Assembly (NCBI RefSeq): GCF_001940525.2
Contig: NZ_CP019437.1
Location: forward strand, 3,846,682-3,910,681
Direction of reading: 5' to 3'
DNA from: Thioclava nitratireducens
GTDB lineage: Bacteria; Pseudomonadota; Alphaproteobacteria; Rhodobacterales; Rhodobacteraceae
DNA: 64,000 nt
This document shows positions 19,014 through 28,201 of the stretch, one piece after another. A model generated the notes under the pieces. The model ran no database searches, was not told where the DNA came from, and saw only the letters and a list, made by a program, of their open reading frames with translations. Position numbers and translations under genes: made by a program. Position 1 is the stretch's first letter. The number at the start of each line of letters is the position of its first letter.

Positions 19014-19565
19014 ATGCAGGCGAAGATCGGCACGCTCGGACTCGCGTTTACAGCGGTACTGACGCTGGCTGCCTGCGGCAATTCCCGCGACCCCAGCCTG
19101 ATGAATCTGCGATCTTCGCACCAAGGCCCGGACGAATTCGGCGTAATTCCGACGAAGCCGTTGGAGATGCCGGAGAATCTGGATGCCCTGCCGCCGCCGA
19201 CGCCGGGCGGCGCGAACATCACCGATCCCACGCCCGAAGCCGATGCCGTCGCCGCCCTTGGTGGCAATCCGCGCCGCCTCGATCGGAACGGCCAGGTGCC
19301 GACGTCGGATCGGGCGCTCGTCTCCGCGGCTTCGCGTTACGGCAGCCAGGCGGGCATCCGCCAGACCCTCGCCGCCGAAGATTACCAGTGGCGCAAGGAT
19401 CACGACGGTCGCCTGCTCGAACGTCTGTTCCAGGTTTCGGTCTACTACAAAGCCTACAAGCCGATGGAGCTCGACCAGTCGGCAGAGCTCGAGCGCTGGC
19501 GCCGTCTCGGCGTCGTCACCCCGGGCGCCCCGCCCTCGGGTGAAGCGCAGCAAGCGGTCAAGTAA
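19014..19565 (+). CDS. DUF3035 lipoprotein
   Basis: Predicted lipoprotein of unknown function, 183 residues. From the ATG at 19014 (AAGGGAG seven bases upstream) the N-terminus is a type II signal peptide with lipobox LAAC. The rest is polar and matches the DUF3035 pattern: SSHQGPDEFGVIPTKPLEMP, then LPPPTPGGANITDPTPEADAV, then a DRALVSAASRYG segment. Its place between lspA and two M16 peptidases suggests an envelope-maturation role, which is inference from context only. Confidence 0.85.
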   Translation: MQAKIGTLGLAFTAVLTLAACGNSRDPSLMNLRSSHQGPDEFGVIPTKPLEMPENLDALPPPTPGGANITDPTPEADAVAALGGNPRRLDRNGQVPTSDRALVSAASRYGSQAGIRQTLAAEDYQWRKDHDGRLLERLFQVSVYYKAYKPMELDQSAELERWRRLGVVTPGAPPSGEAQQAVK

Positions 19566-19658
19566 TCCGGAAAATCATCACGAGAACGTCACCGGCGTTT
19601 GCACGCGAAGCGAGAGTGCTTATCTTCGCCGAAACTGTGTCTTGTGAGGAGTTGGGCA

Positions 19659-21041
19659 TTGCGTGCATTCCTGTTCGCCCTGCTGACATTGGCAGGTCTG
19701 AGCCCGGCGGTGGCCGGTGACGTCTCTACTTTCGAGTTGGAAAACGGCCTGAAAGGCGTCGTGATCGAAGATCACCGCGCGCCCGTCGTGGTCCATATGG
19801 TCTGGTACAAAGCCGGATCGGCCGACGAGAAACGCGGCAAATCCGGCATCGCGCATTACCTTGAACACCTGATGTTCAAGGGCACCGACACCATGGCCCC
19901 CGGCGAGCTGTCGAAGACGGTCGCCGCCAATGGCGGTTCGGACAACGCCTTCACCAGCTTCGATTACACCGCCTATTTCCAGCGCATCGCCGCGGACCGA
20001 CTGCCGCTGGTGATGAAGATGGAAGCGGACCGGATGCGCAATCTGCGTATCTCGCCCGACGACGCGAAGACCGAGCTGCAGGTGATCCTGGAAGAGCGTG
20101 CGCAGCGTACCGATTCCAACCCGCAGGCGCTGTTCAACGAACAGGAGCGCGCCGCCCAGTTCCTCAACTCGCCCTATGGCACGCCGGTCATCGGCTGGCG
20201 CAAGGAAATGGAAGGCCTGACCCGGCAGGACGCGCTCAAGTGGTATCACGAATATTACGCGCCCAATAACGCGGTACTCGTGGTCGCGGGCGATGTGAAG
20301 CCCGACGAGGTGAAGGCGCTGGCCGAGAAGTATTACGGCAAGCTGAAACCGACCGAGGACCTGTCGCCCCGCGCCCGCCCGCAAGAGCCGCCGCAACGCG
20401 CCGCGCGCCACCTGACCTTCGAGGACGCCCGCGTCGCCCAGCCCTATCTGGTCCGCACCTATCTCGCCCCCGAGCGCAATCCGGGCGATCAGAAGCGCGC
20501 GGCCGCCCTGACCGTTCTGTCGGAGATTCTCGGCGGCAATCAGGCGACCTCCGTACTTGGCCGAAAGCTGATCTACGGCGACGGCACCGCGATCTACGCG
20601 TCGAGCTACTATGACGGCATGTCGATCGACCCGACGACGTTCAACCTCTCGGTCATGCCTGCCAAGGATGTGAGCCTCCCCGAGGCCGAAAAGGCGCTCG
20701 ACAAGGCGCTGGCGCAATTTCTGAAGGAAGGCATCGACCCTGAGCAATTTGCCCGCATCAAGACGCAGGTGAAGGCCTCCGAGATCTATTCGCGCGACAA
20801 CACGCAGGGCCTCGCACGGCGCTATGGCGAAGCACTGGCCTCGGGCTTCACGGTGAAGGATGTCGAGGACTGGCCGGACGTTCTGATGTCGGTGACCGAG
20901 GAGGACGTGATGGCGGCGGCCCGCGATCTGTTCCAGAACAAGTCCTCGGTGACGGGCTATGCCAAGCGTCCCGATGACGCCCCCGCCGAGACTGCGGCCC
21001 CCGCCGCGCCGCCCGTGACCGCGCAGGAGATCACGCAATGA
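19659..21041 (+). CDS. M16 family zinc metallopeptidase, catalytic subunit, exported
   Basis: Processing-protease-like peptidase with a signal peptide (RAFLFALLTLAGLSPAVAG). It carries the inverted zinc motif HYLEH (66-70) followed by the EADRMRNLRIS helix supplying the third ligand, and the C-terminal half contains the R/Y segment near YGDGTAIYASSYYDG. The TTG at 19659 was chosen because TGAGGAG lies seven bases upstream; the frame also has a GTG at 19644 and a TTG at 19599. The stop overlaps the next M16 gene by ATGA, so the two are coupled and probably form a heterodimer. Confidence 0.92.
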   Translation: MRAFLFALLTLAGLSPAVAGDVSTFELENGLKGVVIEDHRAPVVVHMVWYKAGSADEKRGKSGIAHYLEHLMFKGTDTMAPGELSKTVAANGGSDNAFTSFDYTAYFQRIAADRLPLVMKMEADRMRNLRISPDDAKTELQVILEERAQRTDSNPQALFNEQERAAQFLNSPYGTPVIGWRKEMEGLTRQDALKWYHEYYAPNNAVLVVAGDVKPDEVKALAEKYYGKLKPTEDLSPRARPQEPPQRAARHLTFEDARVAQPYLVRTYLAPERNPGDQKRAAALTVLSEILGGNQATSVLGRKLIYGDGTAIYASSYYDGMSIDPTTFNLSVMPAKDVSLPEAEKALDKALAQFLKEGIDPEQFARIKTQVKASEIYSRDNTQGLARRYGEALASGFTVKDVEDWPDVLMSVTEEDVMAAARDLFQNKSSVTGYAKRPDDAPAETAAPAAPPVTAQEITQ

Positions 21042-22363
21042 TCCATACCCGTTTCCCGATCACAGCGCGCCTCGTGATGGCGTCGCTCTTCGCCTTTGTG
21101 CTGGCTCTGCCCGCCCGCGCGATCGACATTCAGCAGGTCACCTCGCCCGGCGGCATCAAGGCGTGGCTGGTGGAGAATCACGACATCCCCTTCACCGCGC
21201 TCGACATCGCCTTCCGCGGCGGGGCGAGCCTCGATGCCAAGGGCAAACGCGGCGCGATCAACCTGATGACCGCCACGCTCGAAGAAGGCGCGGGAGAGAA
21301 GAACTCGCAGCAATTCGCCGAGGCCGAGGAAGCACTGGCCGCACAGTTCGGCTTCGATGTGGGCGACGACTCGCTCGACATCTCGGCCCGGATGCTGACC
21401 GAGAACCGCGACAAATCCGTGGATCTTCTGCGCGAGGCGCTGGTCAATCCGCGTTTCGATCAAAGCGCAATCGAACGCGTCCGCCAGCAGGTGCTCGCCG
21501 TGATCGCGTCGAGCAAACAGGACCCGAACGACATCGCGGGCGAGAAATTCCGCGAGATCACCTATGGCGATCATCCCTATGGTAGCTCGCTCAACGGCAC
21601 CACCGAGAGCGTGAAGGGCCTGACGCGCGAGGACCTGTTCGAGGCCAAGGACCGTGTGATGACCCGCGATCACATGGTGGTCTCCGCAGTGGGCGACATC
21701 ACCCCGGAAGAACTCGGGCCGATGCTCGACAAGCTGCTGGGCGATCTGCCCGCCAAGGGCGCCGACATGCCACCCCCCGCGGATCCGAGCTTCAAGGGCG
21801 GCGTGACCACGGTCGATTTCGACAGCCCGCAATCGGTGGTGATGTTCGGCCAGAAGGGGATCGGGCTGAAAGACCCCGATTTCTTCGCGGCCTATGTGCT
21901 CAACCAGATCCTCGGCGCGGGCGGGTTCTCGTCGCGCCTGATGGACGAGGTGCGCGAGAAACGCGGCCTGACCTATGGCATCGCCTCCTATATCGTCGAC
22001 AAGGATCTGGCGAAGACTTGGCAGGGCAGCTTTGCCTCCGCCAATGAGAAGGTCGCAGAGGCGATCTCGGTCGTGAAAGAACAGTGGAAAAAAGCGGCGA
22101 CCGGCAAGGTCACCGACAAGGAGCTGGAGGACGCCAAGACCTACCTCACCGGTGCCTATCCGCTGCGTTTCGACGGCAATGGCACGATCGCGGGCATTCT
22201 CACGGGGATGCAGCTCAACGACATGGCGCCGAGCTATATCGACACCCGCAACGACAAGGTGAACGCGGTCACGAAGGAGGATATCCAGCGCGTGGCCAAG
22301 CGCATCCTGAACCCCGACAACCTCACCTTCGTGGTCGTCGGACGCCCGCAGGGCCTGAACTGA
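21038..22363 (+). CDS. M16 family peptidase, non-catalytic partner subunit, exported
   Basis: A 441-residue exported M16 protein (signal peptide ending LALPARA). At the zinc-site position it has GKRGAINLMTATLEEGAG, so HxxEH is missing and it should be inactive. It keeps the M16 substrate-binding segment GAGGFSSRLMDEVREKRGLTYG. This catalytic/non-catalytic pairing is known for bacterial M16B heterodimers, where the partner supplies the Arg/Tyr pair. It overlaps the catalytic gene by four bases and is followed by a long hairpin and mutL. Confidence 0.92.
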   Translation: MIHTRFPITARLVMASLFAFVLALPARAIDIQQVTSPGGIKAWLVENHDIPFTALDIAFRGGASLDAKGKRGAINLMTATLEEGAGEKNSQQFAEAEEALAAQFGFDVGDDSLDISARMLTENRDKSVDLLREALVNPRFDQSAIERVRQQVLAVIASSKQDPNDIAGEKFREITYGDHPYGSSLNGTTESVKGLTREDLFEAKDRVMTRDHMVVSAVGDITPEELGPMLDKLLGDLPAKGADMPPPADPSFKGGVTTVDFDSPQSVVMFGQKGIGLKDPDFFAAYVLNQILGAGGFSSRLMDEVREKRGLTYGIASYIVDKDLAKTWQGSFASANEKVAEAISVVKEQWKKAATGKVTDKELEDAKTYLTGAYPLRFDGNGTIAGILTGMQLNDMAPSYIDTRNDKVNAVTKEDIQRVAKRILNPDNLTFVVVGRPQGLN

Positions 22364-22371
22364 TTTCGCTG

Positions 22372-22421
22372 GGGATAGCTGGCGCGAATCTCTTTAGATG
22401 AGCGCCGCGCCATGCTATCCC
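22372..22421 (+). repeat. long hairpin immediately upstream of mutL
   Basis: GGGATAGC pairs with GCTATCCC (22372-22379 / 22414-22421). After a small internal loop GGCGCG pairs with CGCGCC (22381-22386 / 22406-22411). The apical loop is 19 bases. The stem ends seven bases before the mutL ATG, so it could act as terminator for the M16 operon, block the mutL start, or both. No T run follows. Confidence 0.65.
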
Positions 22422-22428
22422 TAGTGGA

Positions 22429-24327
22429 ATGAACCAGCACAACCGCAATATCGGCGCGTCTGAGCGTCCCGTGATCCGGCAGCTCGATGACGCTGCGGCA
22501 AACCGCATCGCAGCGGGCGAAGTGGTCGAACGTCCGGCATCGGCGGTGAAGGAGCTGGTGGAGAACGCGCTGGACGCGGGCGCCTCGCGGGTCGCGGTGG
22601 AATATTGCGATGGCGGCAAGACGCTGATCCGCGTAACCGACGACGGCTGCGGGATGACCGCCGAGGATCTGCCGCTGGCGCTCTCGCGCCATGCCACCTC
22701 GAAGATCGACGGCTCGGATCTTCTGAACATCCACACTTTCGGCTTTCGCGGCGAGGCGCTGCCCTCGCTCGGCGCGGTCGGACGGCTGACGATCACCTCG
22801 CGCGTCGATGGTCTCGACGCCTTCCAGATCAGCGTGGCGGGCGGCCAGATCGGGCCGGTGAAACCGGCGGCGCTGAACCGGGGCACCGTGGTCGAGTTGC
22901 GCGACCTGTTCTTCGCCACGCCCGCACGTCTGAAATTCATGCGCACCGACCGGGCCGAGGCGCAGGCGATCGCCGATGTGATGAAACGGCTGGCGATGGC
23001 GGAGCCCTATGTCAGCTTCACCCTCACCGATGTGTCCAACGGCAAATCGCGCGAGATTTTCCGCGCCGATGGCGAGCAGGGCGAATTGTTCGACGCGCTG
23101 TCCGAGCGTCTGGCCCGGGTGATCGGGCGGGCCTTTTCGGACAACGCGGTGAAGATCGACGCTGAGCGCGAAGATATCCGTCTGACCGGTTATGCCGCGC
23201 TGCCCACCTATTCGCGCGGCGCGGCGGTGGAGCAGTTCCTCTTCGTCAATGGCCGCCCCGTGCGCGACAAGCAGCTGACCGGGGCACTGCGCGCGGCTTA
23301 CATGGATTTCCTCAGCCGCGAGCGTCACCCCGCCGCCTGCCTGTTCCTGACCTGCGAGCCCGAGCGCGTCGACGTCAACGTCCACCCCGCAAAGGCCGAG
23401 GTCCGCTTCCGCGAGGCCGCGACCGTGCGCGGGCTGATCGTGACGGGGCTACGCCATGCGCTGGCGCAAGCGGGGCATCGGGCGTCCTCGACCGTCTCGG
23501 ATGCGACGCTCGGCGCGATGCGGCCCGAACCGACCGCCGATCAGCCACCGCGCATTTACCAGATGGATCGCCCGAGCCTTGGCGCGATGCGGTCGTCCTA
23601 CTCCGCGCAGGCGCCGCTGCCCGATCCGGCCTATCAGCCCGCATCCTACCCGCAGCCGTCCTTCCAAGAGGCCCCTGCGCCCAGCTTCGACTATGCGCCC
23701 TCGGCGCGGGCCGAGGCCCCGGCCCCCGCAGAGCCCGCGCTGACCGAAAAGCCCTTGGGGGCTGCCCGCGCGCAGGTGCATGAGAATTACATCATCGCCC
23801 AGACCGAGCGGGGCATCGTCATCGTCGATCAGCACGCGGCGCATGAGCGGCTGGTCTATGAGAGGCTGAAGGGCCAGATGGCCGAGAACGGCGTGTCCGC
23901 GCAGGCGCTGTTGATCCCCGAGATTGTGGAGCTTTCCCAAGGCGACGCCGCGCTGCTCCTGGAACATGCCGACGCGCTTTCCCGCCTTGGGCTGACCATC
24001 GAACCCTTTGGCGGCAGCGCGATTGCGGTGCGCGAAACCCCTGCCGTTCTGGGCGAAATCAATGCCGAAGGGCTGCTGCGCGACGTGCTCGACGAGCTGT
24101 CCGATCTGGGCGACAGCCAGTTGGTGCAGGCCAAGATCGAAGCGGTACTCAGCCGCATGGCGTGCCACGGCTCGATCCGCTCGGGCCGCCAGATGCGCGC
24201 CGACGAGATGAATGCGCTGCTGCGCCAGATGGAGGCCACCCCCCATTCCGGCCAATGCAACCATGGGCGTCCGACATATGTCGAACTGAAGCTCAGCGAT
24301 ATTGAAAGACTGTTTGGCCGCACATGA
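22429..24327 (+). CDS. mutL: DNA mismatch repair protein MutL
   Basis: Couples MutS mismatch recognition to strand removal. The 632-residue product has the N-terminal GHKL ATPase (ANRIAAGEVVERPASAVKELVENALDAG; FGFRGEALPSLGAV), a Pro/Ala-rich linker (about 340-440) and a C-terminal dimerisation/endonuclease domain. The endonuclease metal motif DQHAAHERLVYE (467-478) is intact, with ACHGSIRSG and CNHGRPTYVEL downstream, so this is an incising MutL as expected without MutH. No strong ribosome site precedes the ATG; an internal GTG at 22471 is possible. It overlaps rmuC by ATGA. Confidence 0.97.
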   Translation: MNQHNRNIGASERPVIRQLDDAAANRIAAGEVVERPASAVKELVENALDAGASRVAVEYCDGGKTLIRVTDDGCGMTAEDLPLALSRHATSKIDGSDLLNIHTFGFRGEALPSLGAVGRLTITSRVDGLDAFQISVAGGQIGPVKPAALNRGTVVELRDLFFATPARLKFMRTDRAEAQAIADVMKRLAMAEPYVSFTLTDVSNGKSREIFRADGEQGELFDALSERLARVIGRAFSDNAVKIDAEREDIRLTGYAALPTYSRGAAVEQFLFVNGRPVRDKQLTGALRAAYMDFLSRERHPAACLFLTCEPERVDVNVHPAKAEVRFREAATVRGLIVTGLRHALAQAGHRASSTVSDATLGAMRPEPTADQPPRIYQMDRPSLGAMRSSYSAQAPLPDPAYQPASYPQPSFQEAPAPSFDYAPSARAEAPAPAEPALTEKPLGAARAQVHENYIIAQTERGIVIVDQHAAHERLVYERLKGQMAENGVSAQALLIPEIVELSQGDAALLLEHADALSRLGLTIEPFGGSAIAVRETPAVLGEINAEGLLRDVLDELSDLGDSQLVQAKIEAVLSRMACHGSIRSGRQMRADEMNALLRQMEATPHSGQCNHGRPTYVELKLSDIERLFGRT

Positions 24328-25775
24328 TCCAGCTCGGTTCCCTCACGCTCGACCTTAACGATCCCGTGGTTCAGGCTCTGATCGGCGCAGTCGTCGTCGC
24401 GCTGATCTTCGCCGGGCTGTGGCTGTCTGCGCGCAAGCGCGCGGCGGAACTGGATGCCGATCTGGCCGAGGCCGAACCTTACCGCGAAGAGGCCCAGAAC
24501 CTGCGCGAGGCGCTCGCTGCCTCTGAAGCTGCGGCAGAACGTCTGCACGAGGTCGAAGCCACACTGGAGCGTACGCGAAACGCGCTCAACGACGAATACC
24601 GGGCGCGCGTTGCCAAGTCCGAGGCCTATGAGAGCCTGCAGCGCGAACATGCGGCGCGCCTCGAAGAATTGCGCGGCATGAAGAAGGAGATCGAGGATCG
24701 GTTCTCCTCGGTCGCCTCCGGCGTGCTGCAGAAGAACTCCGAGGCTTTCCTGTCGCTCGTCTCGGAACGGTTCAAGACCCATGAGAAGACCGCGCAGGAG
24801 GAACTCGACCGCCGCCGCGACGCGATCGAGCATCTGGTGAAGCCGCTCAACACCCGGCTCAACGAGTTCGGCGAGCAGATTCAGTCGATCGAGAAGGCCC
24901 GCAACGAGGCTTACGGCGCGATCCATGCGCAGGTGAAGACGCTGGCCCAAGGGCAAGCGCATCTGGGGCAGGAGACCCGCAAGCTTGTGCAGGCGCTGCG
25001 GGCGCCGAAGACGCGGGGGCGGTGGGGCGAAATGCAGCTGCGGCAGGTCTTCGAGATGGCGGGGATGTCCGAGAACGTGGATTTCCACCTCGAGCAGCAT
25101 TTCCAGACCGATGCAGGCGCGCGCCGCCCCGATGCGATCGTCCATATCCCCGGCGGCAAGAGCATCGTGATCGACGCCAAGACCCCGCTCGAGGCTTATC
25201 TCGATGCGCTGGAGGCGGAGACCCCGGAACTGCAGAACGCGGCCATCACCCGCCACGCGCAGCAGGTGCGTCAGCATGTGAAGCTGCTGTCCTCGAAATC
25301 CTATCAGGAACAGCTGCACGAGACGCCCGATTTCGTCGTGATGTTCATCCCCGGCGAGACCTTCGTGGCCGCCGCCGCCGAGGCCGATCCGGGCCTTATC
25401 GAATACGCGTTCGAGAACAAGGTGCTGATCGCCTCGCCGACGACGCTGATGGCGCTGGTGAAAGCCATCGCCTATGGCTGGCAGCAGGAGAAGATGGCCC
25501 GCAACGCCATCGAAGTGCAGAAGACCGCCAAGGATCTCTACGAGCGGATCAAGACCTTCGGCGGCCATGTCGAATCCGTCGGCAAGGCGCTGACCCGCTC
25601 GGTCGAGAGCTACAACAAGGCGGTGGGCTCGCTGGAAAGCCGCGTGCTGCCTTCCGCCCGCCGCTTCGAACAGATGGGCGTCGTGCCCGATGGCGGCACG
25701 CTGGAGACGCCCGCGCTGGTCGACAGCCATCCGCGCGCAGTCTCCGCCCCGGCGCTCGTGCAAGAGGAAGACTGA
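24324..25775 (+). CDS. rmuC: DNA recombination protein RmuC
   Basis: RmuC-family protein, thought to restrict recombination between inverted repeats; biochemistry is incomplete. The 483-residue product has an N-terminal hydrophobic anchor (about 12-31), a long coiled coil (about 35-220, Glu/Ala/Arg-rich) and the RmuC nuclease-like domain with RGRWGEMQLRQVFEMAGM and AIVHIPGGKSIVIDAKTPLE, the latter resembling a PD-(D/E)xK core. The start overlaps the mutL stop (ATGA), so both DNA-maintenance genes are co-translated. Confidence 0.94.
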   Translation: MIQLGSLTLDLNDPVVQALIGAVVVALIFAGLWLSARKRAAELDADLAEAEPYREEAQNLREALAASEAAAERLHEVEATLERTRNALNDEYRARVAKSEAYESLQREHAARLEELRGMKKEIEDRFSSVASGVLQKNSEAFLSLVSERFKTHEKTAQEELDRRRDAIEHLVKPLNTRLNEFGEQIQSIEKARNEAYGAIHAQVKTLAQGQAHLGQETRKLVQALRAPKTRGRWGEMQLRQVFEMAGMSENVDFHLEQHFQTDAGARRPDAIVHIPGGKSIVIDAKTPLEAYLDALEAETPELQNAAITRHAQQVRQHVKLLSSKSYQEQLHETPDFVVMFIPGETFVAAAAEADPGLIEYAFENKVLIASPTTLMALVKAIAYGWQQEKMARNAIEVQKTAKDLYERIKTFGGHVESVGKALTRSVESYNKAVGSLESRVLPSARRFEQMGVVPDGGTLETPALVDSHPRAVSAPALVQEED

Positions 25776-25838
25776 CACCTATTGCCGCTTGCGCAAAAGA
25801 GGGCGGAGGCGCAAACTCAAGCCTCTCAGGAGGGATAC

Positions 25839-26183
25839 ATGCTCACCATCAGCCCCGCCAAAATCGCCCATGTCATCATCCGCGCCCGCAAGTTCGACGC
25901 GGGCGTGCCCGGCTCCGGCCAAGCCCGTGAGCTGCGTGCCTTCATCGCCGCGCTGAACGAGGATGAGCAAGCAGGTCTGACTGCGGTGATGTGGGTCGGG
26001 CGCGACACTTATGACGCGTCGGAACTCGATGAAGCGATCGCCACCGCCAAGGCCGAAGCGACCGCGCCCACCGAAGATTACCTGCTGGGCAATCCGATGC
26101 TGGCCGATCATCTCGAAGACGGGCTGAATGCGCTTGGTATCTCGCTCGAAGAGGCCGAGGAAGACATCTACCCCACGGTCTGA
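25839..26183 (+). CDS. DUF3775 domain protein
   Basis: Conserved alphaproteobacterial protein of unknown function, 114 residues. From the ATG at 25839 it reads MLTISPAKIAHVIIRARKFD, then LRAFIAALNEDEQAGLTAVMWVGRDTY and an acidic C-terminus. AGGAGG a few bases upstream decides this start; an in-frame ATG at 25782 has none. It is cytosolic, with no signal or membrane segment, and lies just after rmuC. Confidence 0.82.
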   Translation: MLTISPAKIAHVIIRARKFDAGVPGSGQARELRAFIAALNEDEQAGLTAVMWVGRDTYDASELDEAIATAKAEATAPTEDYLLGNPMLADHLEDGLNALGISLEEAEEDIYPTV

Positions 26184-26210
26184 GCCGCGCATCCCAAGCG
26201 CCGGACAAGG

Positions 26211-26238
26211 AAAAGGCGGCCCCCGCAGGAGCCGCCTT
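26211..26238. terminator. terminator between the DUF3775 gene and the response regulator
   Basis: AAGGCGGC / GCCGCCTT with a ten-base loop. The minus-strand reading ends CCTTTTCC, so it fits the response regulator best; the plus-strand reading ends in a weaker T-rich tract. Confidence 0.65.
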
Positions 26239-26295
26239 CCTCATTTCCAACCTTGGCGCGCGTCACGCAGCCCATGCCGCGCGAAACGCTTCAGT

Positions 26296-26982
26296 TCAGG
26301 CCACCAGTCGGTAGCCGCCCGATTCCGTCACCAGCAGGCGTGCATTCGAGGGATCGGGCTCGATCTTCTGACGCAGGCGATAGATATGCGTCTCGAGCGT
26401 GTGGGTGGTGACACCCGCATTATAGCCCCAGACCTCGTGCAGCAGCACGTCGCGCGGCACCACGCCGTCGGTCGCGCGATAGAGGAACTTGAGAATATTG
26501 GTTTCCTTCTCGGTCAGACGCACCTTGCGGTCCTTGTCGTCGACCAGCATCTTCATCGCGGGCTTGAACGTATACGGGCCGAGCTGGAATACGGCGTCTT
26601 CGGACTGTTCATGGGTGCGAAGCTGGGCGCGCAGACGGGCCAGAAGCACCGGGAACTTGAAAGGCTTGGTGACGTAGTCGTTGGCGCCGGAGTCGAGGCC
26701 GAGGATCGTATCGGCGTCGGTGTCATGCCCGGTGAGCATCACGATCGGGCATTTCACACCGCTTTTGCGCAGCTTCTTGCACAGTTCACGGCCATCGGTG
26801 TCGGGAAGGCCCACATCCAGAACGACGAGGTCGTAAAGCGTCGATTTCGCCTTATCTACAGCTTCGTGACCATTGCTGGCCTCGAACACCTCGAAATCAT
26901 CGGTCGCGACGAGCTGCTCGGCGAGCGCCTCGCGCAGATCGTTGTCATCGTCAACCAAAAGGACCTTCTTCAATGATGCCAT
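26296..26982 (-). CDS. cenR: OmpR-family response regulator, CenR-like
   Basis: Two-component DNA-binding regulator of 228 residues: receiver domain (acidic pocket VDDDND, phospho-acceptor Asp56 in VLDVGLP, Lys in TKPFKF) and winged-helix output (LTEKETNILKFLYRA; WGYNAGVTTHTLETHIYRLR). The ILGLDSGANDYVTKPF and SEDAVFQLGPYTFKPAMKML segments resemble alphaproteobacterial CenR, an envelope regulator. The OmpR-family call is certain; the CenR assignment is from memory of the family. GGAGG eight bases before the ATG at 26982 decides the start. No histidine kinase gene is adjacent, as for CenR elsewhere. Confidence 0.9.
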   Translation of the reverse strand: MASLKKVLLVDDDNDLREALAEQLVATDDFEVFEASNGHEAVDKAKSTLYDLVVLDVGLPDTDGRELCKKLRKSGVKCPIVMLTGHDTDADTILGLDSGANDYVTKPFKFPVLLARLRAQLRTHEQSEDAVFQLGPYTFKPAMKMLVDDKDRKVRLTEKETNILKFLYRATDGVVPRDVLLHEVWGYNAGVTTHTLETHIYRLRQKIEPDPSNARLLVTESGGYRLVA

Positions 26983-27124
26983 GTCCTGAGCCTCCATTTG
27001 CGTTTGACGAATAGCTGTTGCCCTTTCACAGCGATGGCAAGGGTGGTGAAACCTATCTCACGCTGACGTGTCGAATCACCGGCAGATATTTCAATTTGTT
27101 ACAGTCGAGGCTATCTCAGAGCGC

Positions 27125-28201
27125 ATGACCGGTACCTATTCCCTCGGGCCGAGCCCGGCTGAACGACTGAATCGCGCCCGCGCCGATCTGCGCATGGGGC
27201 TGCCCGTCTTGCTGTCAGATCACCTCGCGGTGGCGGTCGAGGCGCTCTCGCCCGAGCGGCTCGCGGCGTTGCGCGCGCTGGGGCCGTTGACGCTGGTGCT
27301 GACCGCGCGCCGGGCCGAGACGCTGAAAGCCCGGGTCTATGACGCCGATATCGCCCGGATCGAAGTGCCTGCAGACGCCGATCTGCTCTGGCTGCGCGCG
27401 CTCGCCGATCCGGCAGACGATCTGCGCGTGCCGATGAAAGGCCCGCTCAAGGCCCTTCGCGGCGGCGATGCGGATCTCTCCCGTGCCGCTATCCGGCTGG
27501 CAAAGTCCGCCCAGCTTCTGCCCGCAGCGCTGATGGTCGCAGCGCCCGACCCCACGCCGACGGATCTGACCTGCATTACCGCCGAAGAGGCGCTCGCCGC
27601 TGCCGACATTCCGCAGGCTTTCGCCCCGGTCTCTGCCGCGCGCGTGCCGATGCGCGCCGCCGAAGCGGGGCGCCTGCATATCTTCCGCCCCGACAATGGC
27701 GCCGAGGAGCATTACGCGATCGAGATCGGTCGCCCCGATCGCTCGAAACCGGTTCTCGCGCGGCTGCATTCGGCCTGTTTCACCGGCGACGTTCTGGGCT
27801 CTCTGAAATGCGATTGCGGCCCGCAGCTGGACGCGGCGCTGACGCTGATGGGCCATGAGGGCGCGGGCATCCTGCTCTATCTCAATCAGGAGGGGCGCGG
27901 GATCGGGCTTGCCAACAAGATGCGCGCCTATTCGCTGCAAGATCAGGGATTCGACACGGTGGAGGCGAACCACCGCCTCGGCTTCGAGGATGACGAGCGC
28001 GATTTCCGGATCGGCGCGGCGCTGCTGCGCAAGCTCGGGTTTTCGCAGGTGCGGCTGCTGACCAACAACCCCGCCAAGGTCGCGATGCTGGAGGCCAACG
28101 GCATCGACGTGACCGAGCGCGTGCCGCTGAAGGTCGGCATGAGCCGCCATAACGAAAACTACCTCGCCACCAAGGCGGCGAAATCGGGGCATATCCTGTG
28201 A
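27125..28201 (+). CDS. ribA: GTP cyclohydrolase II with N-terminal RibB-like degenerate domain
   Basis: First committed step of riboflavin synthesis. The C-terminal half is a full GTP cyclohydrolase II domain with zinc ligands Cys218, Cys229 and Cys231 ([18 protein letters not shown]), the [14 protein letters not shown] loop and LLTNNPAK near the end. Residues 1-150 precede it and faintly recall a DHBP synthase layout ([12 protein letters not shown]), but the acidic RibB catalytic loop is missing. The ATG at 27125 was chosen; 19 more residues are possible upstream. It overlaps the L,D-transpeptidase start (TGATG). Confidence 0.92.
   Translation: MTGTYSLGPSPAERLNRARADLRMGLPVLLSDHLAVAVEALSPERLAALRALGPLTLVLTARRAETLKARVYDADIARIEVPADADLLWLRALADPADDLRVPMKGPLKALRGGDADLSRAAIRLAKSAQLLPAALMVAAPDPTPTDLTCITAEEALAAADIPQAFAPVSAARVPMRAAEAGRLHIFRPDNGAEEHYAIEIGRPDRSKPVLARLHSACFTGDVLGSLKCDCGPQLDAALTLMGHEGAGILLYLNQEGRGIGLANKMRAYSLQDQGFDTVEANHRLGFEDDERDFRIGAALLRKLGFSQVRLLTNNPAKVAMLEANGIDVTERVPLKVGMSRHNENYLATKAAKSGHIL

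Noticed and set aside
27053..27119. CTATCTCA direct repeat between the regulator and ribA
   Set aside because: Eight-base repeat 59 bases apart; not distinguishable from chance.
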